Made by a program: the position numbers and the translations under genes. From positions 1 through 64,000 of the forward strand of contig JAEXBA010000069.1 in assembly GCA_023457935.1 (NCBI GenBank): 64,000 nt of DNA. Direction: 5' to 3'. Under the pieces are notes generated by a model. That model searched no databases. It was not told where the DNA came from and was given only the letters and a program-made list of their open reading frames with translations. Shown here one piece after another: positions 34,314-44,230 of this stretch. This stretch comes from Bacteroidota bacterium. Lineage in GTDB: Bacteria; Bacteroidota; Bacteroidia; Flavobacteriales; Weeksellaceae. Every line of letters starts with the position of its first letter. The stretch's first letter is position 1.

Positions 34314-36821
34314 TTACTTTTTGAGGTCTTCCAGAAACTCCTCAAGAGAATTCAGGTCAGAAATCAGTACTTCTCTTGCTTTAGCGCCGTTGAAACCGCC
34401 CACAATTCCTGTTGCTTCGAGCTGATCCATAATTCTTCCGGCACGGTTATAACCCAATTTAAGCTGTCGCTGAAGCATTGATGTTGAACCCTGTTGGGTA
34501 GAAACTACAATTCTTGCGGCATCTTCAAAAAGAGCGTCTTTTTCGTTAGGGTCAAAAGTTCCGGCAGCAGAGGAAGTTTCTTCAGACGGTGCTTCCGGCA
34601 GAATGAAAGCAGAGGCATATCCTTTCTGTGCTCCAACGTATTCCACAATTTTTTCCACTTCAGGAGTATCTACAAACGCACACTGAAGTCTCAATATTTC
34701 ATTTCCGTTGAAGTAAAGCATGTCTCCTTTACCGATCAGCTGATCTGCACCCGGCGAATCAAGAATGGTTCGGGAATCCACACTGGAAATTACTCTGAAC
34801 GCCGCTCTCGCTGGGAAATTGGCCTTAATCATACCGGTAATTACATTTACGGAAGGTCTCTGCGTGGCCACGATAAGGTGAATACCAACCGCTCTTGCAA
34901 GCTGTGCTAGACGCGCAATAGGATGTTCCACTTCCTTTCCGGCAGTCATAATCAGATCGGCAAATTCATCCACCACCAAAACAATATACGGAAGATAGCG
35001 GTGGCCGTTTTCGGGATTCAGCTTTCTTTCTGTGAATTTCTTGTTGTATTCCTTAATTGTACGGCAGAAGGCATTTTTCAGAAGTTCGTAACGCGTGTCC
35101 ATTTCCACACAAAGTGAATTCAAAGTATTGATTACTTTATGCGTGTCTGTAATAATGGCATCATCCGCGTCCGGAAGTTTGGCCAGATAATGTCTTTCGA
35201 TTTTTGAGTAAAGGGTAAGTTCCACCTTCTTCGGATCCACCATAACGAATTTCAGTTCGCTTGGATGTTTTTTGTAGAGCAGGGAAGTGAGTATCGCATT
35301 AATTCCGACCGATTTTCCCTGTCCGGTTGCACCGGCCATCAAAAGGTGAGGCATTTTTGCCAAATCCGCCATGAAAATTTCATTTGAAATGGTTTTTCCG
35401 AAAACAACAGGCAAATCCATTTCACTGTTCTGGAATTTCTGTGAAGCAATTACGCTTCTCATCGAAACCATGGTTGGGTTTTTCCTCGGAACTTCTATAC
35501 CGATTGTTCCTTTTCCGGGCATCGGCGCAATAATACGGATTCCAAGCGCAGAAAGATTCAGCGCAATGTCATCCTGAAGTTTTTTGATCGCGGAAACCCT
35601 GATTCCGGCCTCAGGAACGATTTCGTAAAGTGTAACGGTTGGACCGATTGTCGCTTTAATTTCTGCAATGCCAACATTGAAGTTTTTCAGCAGTCCGACA
35701 ATTTTATTTTTGTTTTCTTCAAGTTCTTCTTTGTTTACCGAAATTTCTTCATTACCGTAATCCTTTAATAAATCAATAGTCGGCATCTTAAAATTGGCAA
35801 GATCAAGTTTGTGATCATAGAGACCGTGCTCTTTTACCAGATCAGCCGATTTTTTGTCGAATTCATCCAGTTCATCCACTTCCTGAGCGACTTCAACCTT
35901 AAATTCAAAGCTGTCTGCTTCCGGTTTTGCATTCTGTCTTTTCTGCGAAGAAGAATCAGTAACGTCCAGCTGAACGGATGGCGCCGGTGTTGCGGCTGAG
36001 GCCTGCCGCGCAGCGGATTCGGTTTCGAAAGAAGTTTTATTCGGTGTTGAAATGGTTTCAAGTTCGTGTGTTACCGGTACGTTGGGAAATCCTTTGGGTG
36101 CTTCTGCTTTTGCAGTTTTCTGTTCGGCTGTTCTTTCACTTGTCGGTATTTCATTACCGTCGTCGGCAATTTCTTCAAGCTCTGTATCCGCTTCAAAATC
36201 GGCATCAGAATTAGGCATCATAGCTTTTACCCGGCCCACTGTGGCATCATTGATATCGCTGAATCTTTGTTTAATTGCGCTCGGACGCATATTGAATTCC
36301 AGAATGAAATACAGTGCAATACTCACCACCAGAATAACCCAGAGTCCGACTTCCCCGATAATGGCACTCAGAAAATCAACAATCTGAAAACCGTAAACAC
36401 CGCTCAGTGTTCCCACACCTTTCGTTACTGCACCAAAGAAAATCGGCAGCCAGCAAATGAAAAACAGTGAATGTCCGATGGTTTTCCACGGTTTGAAATA
36501 TTTTTTCTTCAGAGTCAGCAGTCCAAAAACAAATACCAGAAAAGCTACAATAAATGCGGCAACGCCAATACTGTCAAAAATGAAAATCTTCCCAAGCCAG
36601 TCGCCAAACTTTCCAAAAAGATTTGACGATTTGATGGTTTTGTCCAGCATCGTTCCGGCCTGGCTCTGGTCGGCCTTCCAGTTAATAAGATAAGATGCGA
36701 AAGAGATGGCCATTACAGCTGAAACCACAATAAGCAGTATACCGAAAAAAATGCGCGGCTTTGAAAGAATCCTGCCTGTATTCTGCGACTGTGCAGGTGT
36801 ATTTTGAGAGTTCTTGTTCAT
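34314..36821 (-). CDS. ftsK: DNA translocase FtsK/SpoIIIE family
   Basis: 835 residues. Several membrane helices occupy about 25-180, followed by an acidic, low-complexity linker to about 330. The RecA-like motor has Walker A GATGQGKSVGINA and Walker B YIVLVVDEFADLI, and a C-terminal gamma winged helix ends with RAGRIMDQLEATGIVG. It pumps chromosomal DNA at the division septum. Its promoter region is shared, divergently, with ccsBA. Confidence 0.95.
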   Translation of the reverse strand: MNKNSQNTPAQSQNTGRILSKPRIFFGILLIVVSAVMAISFASYLINWKADQSQAGTMLDKTIKSSNLFGKFGDWLGKIFIFDSIGVAAFIVAFLVFVFGLLTLKKKYFKPWKTIGHSLFFICWLPIFFGAVTKGVGTLSGVYGFQIVDFLSAIIGEVGLWVILVVSIALYFILEFNMRPSAIKQRFSDINDATVGRVKAMMPNSDADFEADTELEEIADDGNEIPTSERTAEQKTAKAEAPKGFPNVPVTHELETISTPNKTSFETESAARQASAATPAPSVQLDVTDSSSQKRQNAKPEADSFEFKVEVAQEVDELDEFDKKSADLVKEHGLYDHKLDLANFKMPTIDLLKDYGNEEISVNKEELEENKNKIVGLLKNFNVGIAEIKATIGPTVTLYEIVPEAGIRVSAIKKLQDDIALNLSALGIRIIAPMPGKGTIGIEVPRKNPTMVSMRSVIASQKFQNSEMDLPVVFGKTISNEIFMADLAKMPHLLMAGATGQGKSVGINAILTSLLYKKHPSELKFVMVDPKKVELTLYSKIERHYLAKLPDADDAIITDTHKVINTLNSLCVEMDTRYELLKNAFCRTIKEYNKKFTERKLNPENGHRYLPYIVLVVDEFADLIMTAGKEVEHPIARLAQLARAVGIHLIVATQRPSVNVITGMIKANFPARAAFRVISSVDSRTILDSPGADQLIGKGDMLYFNGNEILRLQCAFVDTPEVEKIVEYVGAQKGYASAFILPEAPSEETSSAAGTFDPNEKDALFEDAARIVVSTQQGSTSMLQRQLKLGYNRAGRIMDQLEATGIVGGFNGAKAREVLISDLNSLEEFLEDLKK

Positions 36822-36835
36822 AATTAGAATGTGGG

Positions 36836-36843
36836 CAAATTTA
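36836..36843 (-). promoter_or_regulatory. -7 box of ftsK
   Basis: TAAATTTG on the minus strand fits TAnnTTTG, with a TTG about 22 bases upstream, 14 bases before the ftsK start codon. Confidence 0.5.
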
Positions 36844-36964
36844 ATGTTTTTAAGTGAAATTTATTCAACACGATGGAATTTAATCAATTTGCAATAAGAA
36901 AGAATTCAGGTGTTAATTAATGACAAAAAACAGGTTTTCGTTCGCTTTTTAAAAATATCATCGC

Positions 36965-36972
36965 TATTTTTG
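36965..36972 (+). promoter_or_regulatory. -7 box of ccsBA
   Basis: TATTTTTG fits TAnnTTTG and lies 40 bases before the ccsBA start. A weak -33 (TTCG at 36941) is 20 bases upstream. Confidence 0.5.
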
Positions 36973-37012
36973 CCCAGCTCAATTTTTTACAAACATTTCT
37001 TTAATTTCTGTA

Positions 37013-40000
37013 ATGAAGAAAATTCAGGATATCCTTATTTCCACGCGTACAATGACGGTTCTGCTGTTTGTCTACGCTGTTTCAATGGCTTATGCAACGT
37101 TTTTGGAGAACGACTACGGCACGCCGGCGGCCAAAGCGCTGATTTATGAAGCCAAATGGTTTGAAGTTCTTATGCTGCTGCTGATTCTGAACTTCATCGG
37201 CAATATTTTCCGCTACCGGTTGTGGAGAAAGGGAAAGCTGCCTGTTTTGGTGTTTCACCTCGCGTTTGTACTGCTGTTTATCGGCGGTGCAATTACGCGT
37301 TATATCAGTTATGAAGGAATTATGCATATCCGTGAAGGGCAGACTTCCAATGAAATTGTAACGGATAAGAATTTCTTCAAGATACAGATTGAGGAAAAAG
37401 GAGATGTTCTGAATTACAAAGATGTTCCTTACCTGATGTCGCCGAAAAGCAAAAATTTTAATGCGGCTTACGATTATCACGGAAAGAAAATTGAGGTCAG
37501 AACTGTCGATTTTATTCAGAGAAAAAAAGATACCCTTTATGCAGATAAAAACGGAACTGAATACCTTCATTTCGTTGTTGCAGGCGAGAAAGGCAGAGAA
37601 AACTACTTTCTGAAAAACGGAGAATCAAAATCTCTTGGCGGAATTCTGGTTTCATATAACCGCCCGATAGAGGGCGCAATCGAGTTCAAGAAAGAGAATG
37701 AAAAACTGTTCATAAAGACACCTCAGGATGCAACTTATATGACAATGGCCAATCAGGCAACAGGTACAGCCAAAAAAGATGTATATGAACCTTTGGCGTT
37801 GAGAAGTCTTTATACCATCGGCGACTTACGTATTGTTGTTCCGGAAGGAATCAGAAAAGGAAAACTTGAATATTACGAAGGCGACAGAAAAAAAGATCAG
37901 TTTGCACCGGATCTGTTAACAGTTGAAGTGCAGGGTCCACAAACAAAACAGAATGTAGAACTTGTTGTTGAAAAAGGAAATCCGAATCTTTATAAGCAGA
38001 TTGAACTTGACGGCATGAAAATCATGCTTGGCTTTGGTCCGAAAGTGTACACCACACCTTTTTCTTTAAAACTGGATGATTTCGTGATGGAAACCTATCC
38101 CGGAAGTTCCTCACCAAGCGCATACGAGAGCCACGTTCAGATTATTGATGAAGGGAAACAGACCCCTTATAAAATCTATATGAACCACGTTCTGAACCAT
38201 AAAGGCTACCGTTTCTTCCAGGCAAGTTTCGACAGCGACCGGCAGGGAACAGTACTTTCGGTAAATCATGATTACTGGGGAACTTTAGTAACCTACATCG
38301 GATATGCTTTACTGTTTGGCGGAATGTTCTTTATTTTCTTCTGGAAGGGAACCCATTTCTGGAAACTCAATTCCATGCTGAAGAACATGAGCAAGAAAAA
38401 AAACGCGGCAATTCTGTTCGTTTTCCTTACAATCGGACTGAACGCGCAGAAAATTGAAACGCACGGAACTTCAGACGGCAGCCGCGACAATGTAAGAACT
38501 ACAGCCACCGCAGATCCTGAAGTTGGTACACATACACACGAAGACGGAACCGTTCATTCCAATGACGCGCACGCACAGCCACAGGCAGAATCATCGGATT
38601 TGCAGCAGCGTCAGCAGAACTCTGTTGCGAGATCTTTTCAGACAATGCGGACGGTGACTCCGGATGAAGCCATTGCCAAGAACAGGATTTCAAAAGAACA
38701 TGCTGATAAATTCGGGTACCTTTTGGTGCAGAATTATGAAGGTAGAATTGTACCGCTCAACACGCAGGCGCTTGATGTTTTAAGAAAGCTGTACAAACAC
38801 GATAAATTCAAGGGAACAGACGGTAAATATCTTACAGCTGAACAGTGGTTTCTCTCTGTAAATACAGATACACCAAGCTGGACAATGGTTCCGCTGATTA
38901 AAGTGGGATCTAAAGGCGGTGAAGCACTCAAGAAAAAAACAAAGGCCAACGATGATGATTATACAACATTAATGAGTCTTTTCCCTGCAAATCCCGATGG
39001 TACGCTTTCCTATGTTCTGGAAGAGGATTATCAGACTGCCTTCCGTAAAAAACCGGCAGAACAGAGCAATTACGATAAAGAAGTGATCGCAGTGAACGAA
39101 AGAGTTCAGATTTTCAACGAGTTTTTCGGCGGACAGTTCATGCGGATTGTTCCTGTTAAAAATGACCCGAATTCAACATGGCATTCGTGGCTGGATCAGA
39201 ATATGGAACCGGACATGGAATCTCAGAATGTGATGGGACCTTATTTTTCCTCAGTTCTGGAGGCACAGCAAAACGGAAACTGGGCAAAAGCGGATGCAGA
39301 GCTTAAGAAACTTTCAGATTATCAGCAGAACTGGGGAAAAAATGTTGTTCCGGCAAAATCCAAGGTTGATCTTGAGGTTTTCATGAACAAGGCCAACATC
39401 AATTTCTGGCTGATGATTTTCTATACCGTTATTGGTGGACTGCTGGTGATTTTAGGTTTCGTGGAACTTTTCCGTCCGTCCAGAATGCTCAACAAAATTA
39501 TTAAGGGCTTAATCATTGTGGGCTGCGTTGGCTATTTTCTGCAGTTTCTAGGTTTGGTAGGAAGATGGTACATTTCCGGCCATGCACCGTGGAGTAACGG
39601 TTATGAGGCCATTGTATTTATATCATGGGTAGGTATTTCCGCAGGTTTATTACTGTACCGCAATTCCAACGCACTGATTCCTGCTGCCGGTTTTATGGTT
39701 GCAGTAATCATGATGGGTTTTGCACACGGAGGTTCCGCACTGGATCCGCAGATTACACCGCTTGTTCCGGTACTTAAATCGTACTGGCTTATTATTCACG
39801 TGGCCATTATTGTCGCGAGTTACGGTTTCTTCGGGCTGTCCTTTGTAATTGCCATGATTGTGCTTATTTTCTACATTATTGCAAGCAAAAAACTGCATAA
39901 AACGCATCATAATTCAACTTTGAAAGAACTTACAATCGTTTCGGAAATGTCACTTCACATCGGCCTTTTTGCTTTAACGGTCGGTACTTTCCTTGGTGGA

Positions 40001-40330
40001 ATCTGGGCGAACGAATCATGGGGAAGATACTGGAGCTGGGATCCGAAGGAAACCTGGGCATTTATCTCGATCATGGTGTATGCTATTGTACTTCACATGC
40101 GTCTTGTTCCCGGTCTGAGATCCAGATGGGCCTACCATACAGCCACAATGTTTGCAATCTCTTCTATTATTATGACTTATTTCGGAGTGAATTATTACCT
40201 GAGCGGACTTCATTCTTACGCAGCAGGCGATCCTGTTCCGGTTCCGATCTGGGTTTATCTCGGAGCAGCAGGAATGACACTTCTTGCAGGAATTTCATAT
40301 TTTAAATTCAAAAGTTTCCACAAAAAGTAA
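37013..40330 (+). CDS. ccsA: Cytochrome c biogenesis protein, ResB-CcsA fusion
   Basis: 1105 residues. The N-terminal ResB-like part has three helices (to about 105) and a large periplasmic domain to about 430, then a helix. A second periplasmic region contains a His-rich segment (about 506-524). The CcsA part from about 795 to the end has the heme-handling WWD motif WGRYWSWDPKETW at about 1003. It exports heme and ligates it to apocytochromes c (system II). The fused form is typical of Bacteroidota. Confidence 0.93.
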   Translation: MKKIQDILISTRTMTVLLFVYAVSMAYATFLENDYGTPAAKALIYEAKWFEVLMLLLILNFIGNIFRYRLWRKGKLPVLVFHLAFVLLFIGGAITRYISYEGIMHIREGQTSNEIVTDKNFFKIQIEEKGDVLNYKDVPYLMSPKSKNFNAAYDYHGKKIEVRTVDFIQRKKDTLYADKNGTEYLHFVVAGEKGRENYFLKNGESKSLGGILVSYNRPIEGAIEFKKENEKLFIKTPQDATYMTMANQATGTAKKDVYEPLALRSLYTIGDLRIVVPEGIRKGKLEYYEGDRKKDQFAPDLLTVEVQGPQTKQNVELVVEKGNPNLYKQIELDGMKIMLGFGPKVYTTPFSLKLDDFVMETYPGSSSPSAYESHVQIIDEGKQTPYKIYMNHVLNHKGYRFFQASFDSDRQGTVLSVNHDYWGTLVTYIGYALLFGGMFFIFFWKGTHFWKLNSMLKNMSKKKNAAILFVFLTIGLNAQKIETHGTSDGSRDNVRTTATADPEVGTHTHEDGTVHSNDAHAQPQAESSDLQQRQQNSVARSFQTMRTVTPDEAIAKNRISKEHADKFGYLLVQNYEGRIVPLNTQALDVLRKLYKHDKFKGTDGKYLTAEQWFLSVNTDTPSWTMVPLIKVGSKGGEALKKKTKANDDDYTTLMSLFPANPDGTLSYVLEEDYQTAFRKKPAEQSNYDKEVIAVNERVQIFNEFFGGQFMRIVPVKNDPNSTWHSWLDQNMEPDMESQNVMGPYFSSVLEAQQNGNWAKADAELKKLSDYQQNWGKNVVPAKSKVDLEVFMNKANINFWLMIFYTVIGGLLVILGFVELFRPSRMLNKIIKGLIIVGCVGYFLQFLGLVGRWYISGHAPWSNGYEAIVFISWVGISAGLLLYRNSNALIPAAGFMVAVIMMGFAHGGSALDPQITPLVPVLKSYWLIIHVAIIVASYGFFGLSFVIAMIVLIFYIIASKKLHKTHHNSTLKELTIVSEMSLHIGLFALTVGTFLGGIWANESWGRYWSWDPKETWAFISIMVYAIVLHMRLVPGLRSRWAYHTATMFAISSIIMTYFGVNYYLSGLHSYAAGDPVPVPIWVYLGAAGMTLLAGISYFKFKSFHKK

Positions 40331-40388
40331 TTCTAGTTAATTATAATAACTCAAATCAGGAAGGAAGAAAAAATTCAATAGAATAAAA

Positions 40389-40424
40389 AAAGCTGTCACA
40401 GGATTTGTGACAGCTTTGCTATTT
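40389..40424. terminator. Bidirectional terminator between ccsBA and a small membrane protein gene
   Basis: AAAGCTGTCACA (40389-40400) and TGTGACAGCTTT (40406-40417) form a perfect 12-bp stem with a 5-nt loop. It is flanked by A-runs upstream and T-runs downstream, serving both convergent genes. Confidence 0.88.
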
Positions 40425-40438
40425 TTTTGGCCGTTTTT

Positions 40439-40600
40439 CTATTTGTTCATGCAACCGGTGAGAAAATCTGCTCCGAAGTAAAAAACAGCGAGCCACACAA
40501 ATCCTTTGATTGTAAAAAAGGCCAGTCCCACCCAGCCAACTCTTTTAAACCATTTTCTGAACTTGGAGTTTTGGGTGTTTTCGGATTCACGGTTATTCAT
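40439..40600 (-). CDS. Small single-helix membrane protein
   Basis: 53 residues from the ATG at 40600. A polar N-terminus (MNNRESENTQNSKFRKWFKR) is followed by one hydrophobic helix (VGLAFFTIKGFVWLAVFYFG). A longer reading frame to 40753 exists, but its extra part reads through low-complexity sequence and crosses the ALDH promoter region, so the short form is chosen. Function unknown; similar short proteins are widespread in Chryseobacterium-like genomes. Confidence 0.65.
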   Translation of the reverse strand: MNNRESENTQNSKFRKWFKRVGWVGLAFFTIKGFVWLAVFYFGADFLTGCMNK

Positions 40601-40737
40601 TATGCAGATTTTTGGCAAATATAAGATTTCCGGAATTGCAATACTTGTACATTTATCATACTGCTGTTTTTGTTTTTCTTGAATTTTTTTATTTGCCCCA
40701 TAATTTCTATCTTTAGAGACGAACGAAACAAGTAAAA

Positions 40738-42321
40738 ATGGCAAAAAAATCAAACGATTTCGGAATCGAAAAATCCCTCAAAAATTTAGGAATCAAAGCG
40801 GAAAACAAAGGTGTTTCCTCAGGCGGAAAATTCTATGCTTCAGGCGATTTGCTGGAGTCTTATTCTCCAACCGACGGTAAACTGATTGCAAAAATCAAAA
40901 CCGGAAACTCAAAAGATTATGAAAAGGTAATTGAAACTGCAAAAAAAGCTTTTGTGGAATTCAGGCAGATTCCTGCACCAAAAAGGGGAGAACTGGTCCG
41001 TCAGTTTGGTTTGAAACTGCGTGAGTATAAAGACGATTTGGGGAAACTGGTTTCCTACGAAATGGGAAAATCGCTTCAGGAAGGTTTGGGTGAAGTTCAG
41101 GAAATGATTGATATCTGTGATTTTGCTGTCGGGCTTTCGCGCCAGCTTCATGGGTTCACGATGCATTCCGAAAGACCTTTGCACAGAATGTACGAACAGT
41201 ATCATCCGCTCGGAATTGTAGGTATTATTTCCGCGTTCAACTTTCCGGTAGCAGTCTGGAGCTGGAATACTGCTTTGGCGTGGATCTGCGGAAATGTAAC
41301 GGTTTGGAAACCATCAGAAAAGGTCGGACTTTGTGCCATCGCATGTCAGAATATCATCAATGAAGTTCTGAAAGAAAATGATATGCCGGAAGGAATTTCT
41401 GCAATGATTGTGGCCGATCATACAGTGGGACAGCAGTTGGTGGACGATAAAAACATTCCACTTGTCTCATTTACAGGTTCTACAAGAGTGGGCAGAATGG
41501 TCGGTTCAAAAGTGGCAGAACGTTTCGGAAAATCAATCCTTGAACTGGGCGGAAACAACGCAATTATTATTTCCGATCAGGCAGATCTGGACATGAGTAT
41601 TATCGGCGCAGTTTTCGGCGCGGTTGGAACGGCCGGACAGCGTTGTACTTCTACAAGACGTCTGATTATTCATGAAGCGGTTTATGATGAAGTGAAAGAC
41701 CGTTTGGTTCAGGCGTACGGACAGCTGAAAATCGGAAATCCTCTGGATGAAAAGAATCACGTTGGACCTTTGATTGATGTTGATGCCGTAAAACAGTATG
41801 AAGCTTCCATTGAAAAATGTAAAAAAGAAGGCGGCAAATTTGTTGTAGAAGGTGGAGTTTTGACCGGAAAAGAATACAGTTCAGGTTGTTACGTGAAACC
41901 TTGCATCGCTGAAGTGGAAAATTCCTATGAAATTGTTCAGCATGAAACCTTTGCTCCAATTTTATATTTAATGAAATACAAAAACCTGGAAGATGCCATC
42001 GCCATGCAGAACGATGTTCCGCAGGGACTTTCTTCAGCAATAATGACGCAGAACCTTCGCGAAGCAGAACTGTTCCTTTCACAAGGTGGTTCCGACTGTG
42101 GAATTGCTAATGTAAATATCGGAACTTCCGGTGCAGAAATCGGCGGTGCTTTTGGCGGTGAAAAGGAAACTGGCGGCGGAAGAGAATCCGGATCTGATGT
42201 CTGGAAGTATTATATGAGACGTCAAACCAATACTATAAATTACAGCACGCAACTTCCTTTAGCTCAGGGAATTAAATTTGATCTTGGCGGTAAGAAAAAG
42301 AAAGAAACTGACGCAATTTAA
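40738..42321 (+). CDS. Aldehyde dehydrogenase, probable L-aminoadipate-semialdehyde dehydrogenase
   Basis: 527 residues. Catalytic Cys in GQRCTSTRR, catalytic Glu in LELGGNN, NAD-binding SFTGSTRVG. The overall pattern is close to ALDH7/AASADH-type enzymes. The next gene makes lysine 6-transaminase, whose product (aminoadipate semialdehyde / piperideine-6-carboxylate) would be the natural substrate; that assignment uses context. It yields 2-aminoadipate and NADH. The gap to lat is 64 bases. Confidence 0.88.
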   Translation: MAKKSNDFGIEKSLKNLGIKAENKGVSSGGKFYASGDLLESYSPTDGKLIAKIKTGNSKDYEKVIETAKKAFVEFRQIPAPKRGELVRQFGLKLREYKDDLGKLVSYEMGKSLQEGLGEVQEMIDICDFAVGLSRQLHGFTMHSERPLHRMYEQYHPLGIVGIISAFNFPVAVWSWNTALAWICGNVTVWKPSEKVGLCAIACQNIINEVLKENDMPEGISAMIVADHTVGQQLVDDKNIPLVSFTGSTRVGRMVGSKVAERFGKSILELGGNNAIIISDQADLDMSIIGAVFGAVGTAGQRCTSTRRLIIHEAVYDEVKDRLVQAYGQLKIGNPLDEKNHVGPLIDVDAVKQYEASIEKCKKEGGKFVVEGGVLTGKEYSSGCYVKPCIAEVENSYEIVQHETFAPILYLMKYKNLEDAIAMQNDVPQGLSSAIMTQNLREAELFLSQGGSDCGIANVNIGTSGAEIGGAFGGEKETGGGRESGSDVWKYYMRRQTNTINYSTQLPLAQGIKFDLGGKKKKETDAI

Positions 42322-42385
42322 TATCTTTAAAAAGTAATATCTCTAATCTGATGTCTGTTCTCCGGCATCTAAAAATCTATAAAAA

Positions 42386-43747
42386 ATGAACGACGCAATC
42401 GCATCACATCCGGAAGTAACCAATAAAGTAAAAGCAACGCTTTCAAGACATATCCTGGCAGACGGCTTTGATTTTGTAATGGATCTTGAAAAATCCCACG
42501 GCTCCTGGATTTATGATAAAATTACGAACACCGAATATCTTGATATGTTCTCGATGTTTGCTTCTGCAGCCATCGGTTACAATCACCCTTATCTGGTGGA
42601 AAATGCAGCATGGCTGGGAAAAATGGCGATCAACAAACCAACTTTGGCTGATGTGTATTCTGATGAATATGCACAGTTTATGGAAGTTTTTGAAAGAGTG
42701 GCCATTCCGAAAGAACTGCAGTACGCATTCTTTATTTCAGGTGGAACTTTGGCAGTGGAAAACGCTATGAAAGCATGTTTCGACTGGAAAACCCGTAAAA
42801 ACTTTGATAAAGGAATCAGCAAGGAAGCCGGAATCTGTATTCACTTCCGACAGGCATTTCACGGAAGAAGCGGTTATACACTGAGCTTAACCAATACTTC
42901 AGATCCAAGAAAACATCAGTATTTCCCGAAATTCGACTGGCCGAGAATCCTGAATCCATACCTGAAATTCCCAATCACAGAGGAAAACCTTGAGGAAACC
43001 ATCAAAAATGAAAATCTTGCACTTATTCAGATTGAAGAAGCCATTCTTTCCAATCCGGATCAGGTTGCCTGTATTATTATTGAACCGATTCAGGCAGAAG
43101 GCGGTGACAACCATTTCCGTGATGAATTCTTCCAGGGTCTCAGAAAAATCTGTGATGAAAACGAAGTGCTTCTGATTTTTGATGAAGTACAGACAGGTAT
43201 CGGAATTACCGGTAAAATGTGGGCATTCCAGCATTTCAGTGTGATTCCTGACGTCATTTCATTCGGTAAGAAAACGCAGGTTTGCGGTATTCTGGCGAAC
43301 AAAGAAAAGTTTGATGAAGTGGAACACAATGTTTTCGTGGAAAGCTCAAGAATCAATTCAACTTTCGGCGGAAACTTCATCGATATGATGCGCCTTAAAC
43401 TGACGCTTGAAGTAATTGAAAAGGAAAACCTTGTTGATAACGCGAAAACAGTAGGCGAACATTTGCTTAACCGTCTGCAGGAACTTGCTGCAAAATATCC
43501 TAACAAAATCTCGAATGCAAGAGGAAGAGGACTGATGTGCGCAATTGATTTGCCGACCTGCGAAGAAAGAGATGCGTTAAGAGATCTGCTTTACAGGGAA
43601 AACCTAATTATTCTTTCCTGTGGAGATCACTCACTGCGTTTCCGTCCGCATCTTAATGTTACGAAAGAAGAAATTGACCTGTCGATTTCGAAATTTGAGA
43701 AAGTGTTGGATGCAATGGCAGTAAGAGCAGAAGATTCTTCCATTTAA
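42386..43747 (+). CDS. lat: L-lysine 6-transaminase
   Basis: 453 residues, class III aminotransferase. The sequence matches the LAT family: FDFVMDLEKSHGSWIYD, SMFASAAIGYNHPYL, HFRQAFHGRSGYTLSLTNT, metal-free PLP site LLIFDEVQTGIG, PLP Lys in ISFGKKTQVCG. It moves the epsilon-amino group of lysine to 2-oxoglutarate. With the upstream ALDH it gives a two-step route from lysine to 2-aminoadipate. A terminator follows. Confidence 0.93.
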   Translation: MNDAIASHPEVTNKVKATLSRHILADGFDFVMDLEKSHGSWIYDKITNTEYLDMFSMFASAAIGYNHPYLVENAAWLGKMAINKPTLADVYSDEYAQFMEVFERVAIPKELQYAFFISGGTLAVENAMKACFDWKTRKNFDKGISKEAGICIHFRQAFHGRSGYTLSLTNTSDPRKHQYFPKFDWPRILNPYLKFPITEENLEETIKNENLALIQIEEAILSNPDQVACIIIEPIQAEGGDNHFRDEFFQGLRKICDENEVLLIFDEVQTGIGITGKMWAFQHFSVIPDVISFGKKTQVCGILANKEKFDEVEHNVFVESSRINSTFGGNFIDMMRLKLTLEVIEKENLVDNAKTVGEHLLNRLQELAAKYPNKISNARGRGLMCAIDLPTCEERDALRDLLYRENLIILSCGDHSLRFRPHLNVTKEEIDLSISKFEKVLDAMAVRAEDSSI

Positions 43748-43774
43748 TTGTTAATCTAAATTTAACATAATCGA

Positions 43775-43803
43775 AAAGTGCGTCACAGACGCGCTTTTTG
43801 CTT
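43775..43803 (+). terminator. Terminator after lat
   Basis: AAAGTGCGTC and GACGCGCTTT form a 10-bp stem (one wobble) with an ACA loop, then a T-rich tract. Confidence 0.8.
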
Positions 43804-43892
43804 TTTTATGGAAAATTATCAAAAAATTACATAAAATGATTTGCATAATTAGTTGTATTGTCGTACCTTAGAAATCTAAAATTGAAGTGTTA

Positions 43893-44135
43893 ATGGAAAG
43901 GGAAACAAGAGTAGCAGTTTTTGAAAGTGATAAGCCGGCAGAAATTCAGTTGATGAAGTTGAAGCTTAAAGATGCAGGAATTGAAAGTTTTACAAACAAC
44001 AGTTATATGACTTTTACAACAACGCCAACCGCTACTTCTCTTAAACTTCTGGTAAATCTTTCTGATGAAACCAAAGCTTTTGAGATTATTGATTCCTACC
44101 TTCAGGAATCCGAACTTAATAAAGAAACCATCTAA
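43893..44135 (+). CDS. DUF2007 domain-containing protein
   Basis: 80 residues from the ATG at 43893 (a GTG at 43887 is less likely). It fits the DUF2007 fold: VAVFESDKPAEIQLMKLKLKDAGIESF, then LLVNLSDETKAFEIIDSYL. The family resembles PII-like putative signal or prefoldin-type modules; function unknown. Monocistronic, followed by a terminator. Confidence 0.85.
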   Translation: MERETRVAVFESDKPAEIQLMKLKLKDAGIESFTNNSYMTFTTTPTATSLKLLVNLSDETKAFEIIDSYLQESELNKETI

Positions 44136-44172
44136 ACAATAATTTCATAATTTTAAATTTTACTACTTTTTG

Positions 44173-44202
44173 CCGGAACCTGCTTGCAGGTTTCGGTTTT
44201 TT
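44173..44202 (+). terminator. Terminator after the DUF2007 gene
   Basis: CCGGAACCTG (44173-44182), loop CTTG and CAGGTTTCGG (44187-44196) form a 10-bp stem with one wobble, followed by six T. Confidence 0.85.
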
Positions 44203-44208
44203 ATTTGT

Positions 44209-44216
44209 TATTTTTG
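44209..44216 (+). promoter_or_regulatory. -7 box of the GNAT gene at 44231
   Basis: TATTTTTG fits TAnnTTTG, 14 bases before the start codon and just after the previous terminator. Confidence 0.45.
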
Positions 44217-44230
44217 ATGCAAAATTACGC

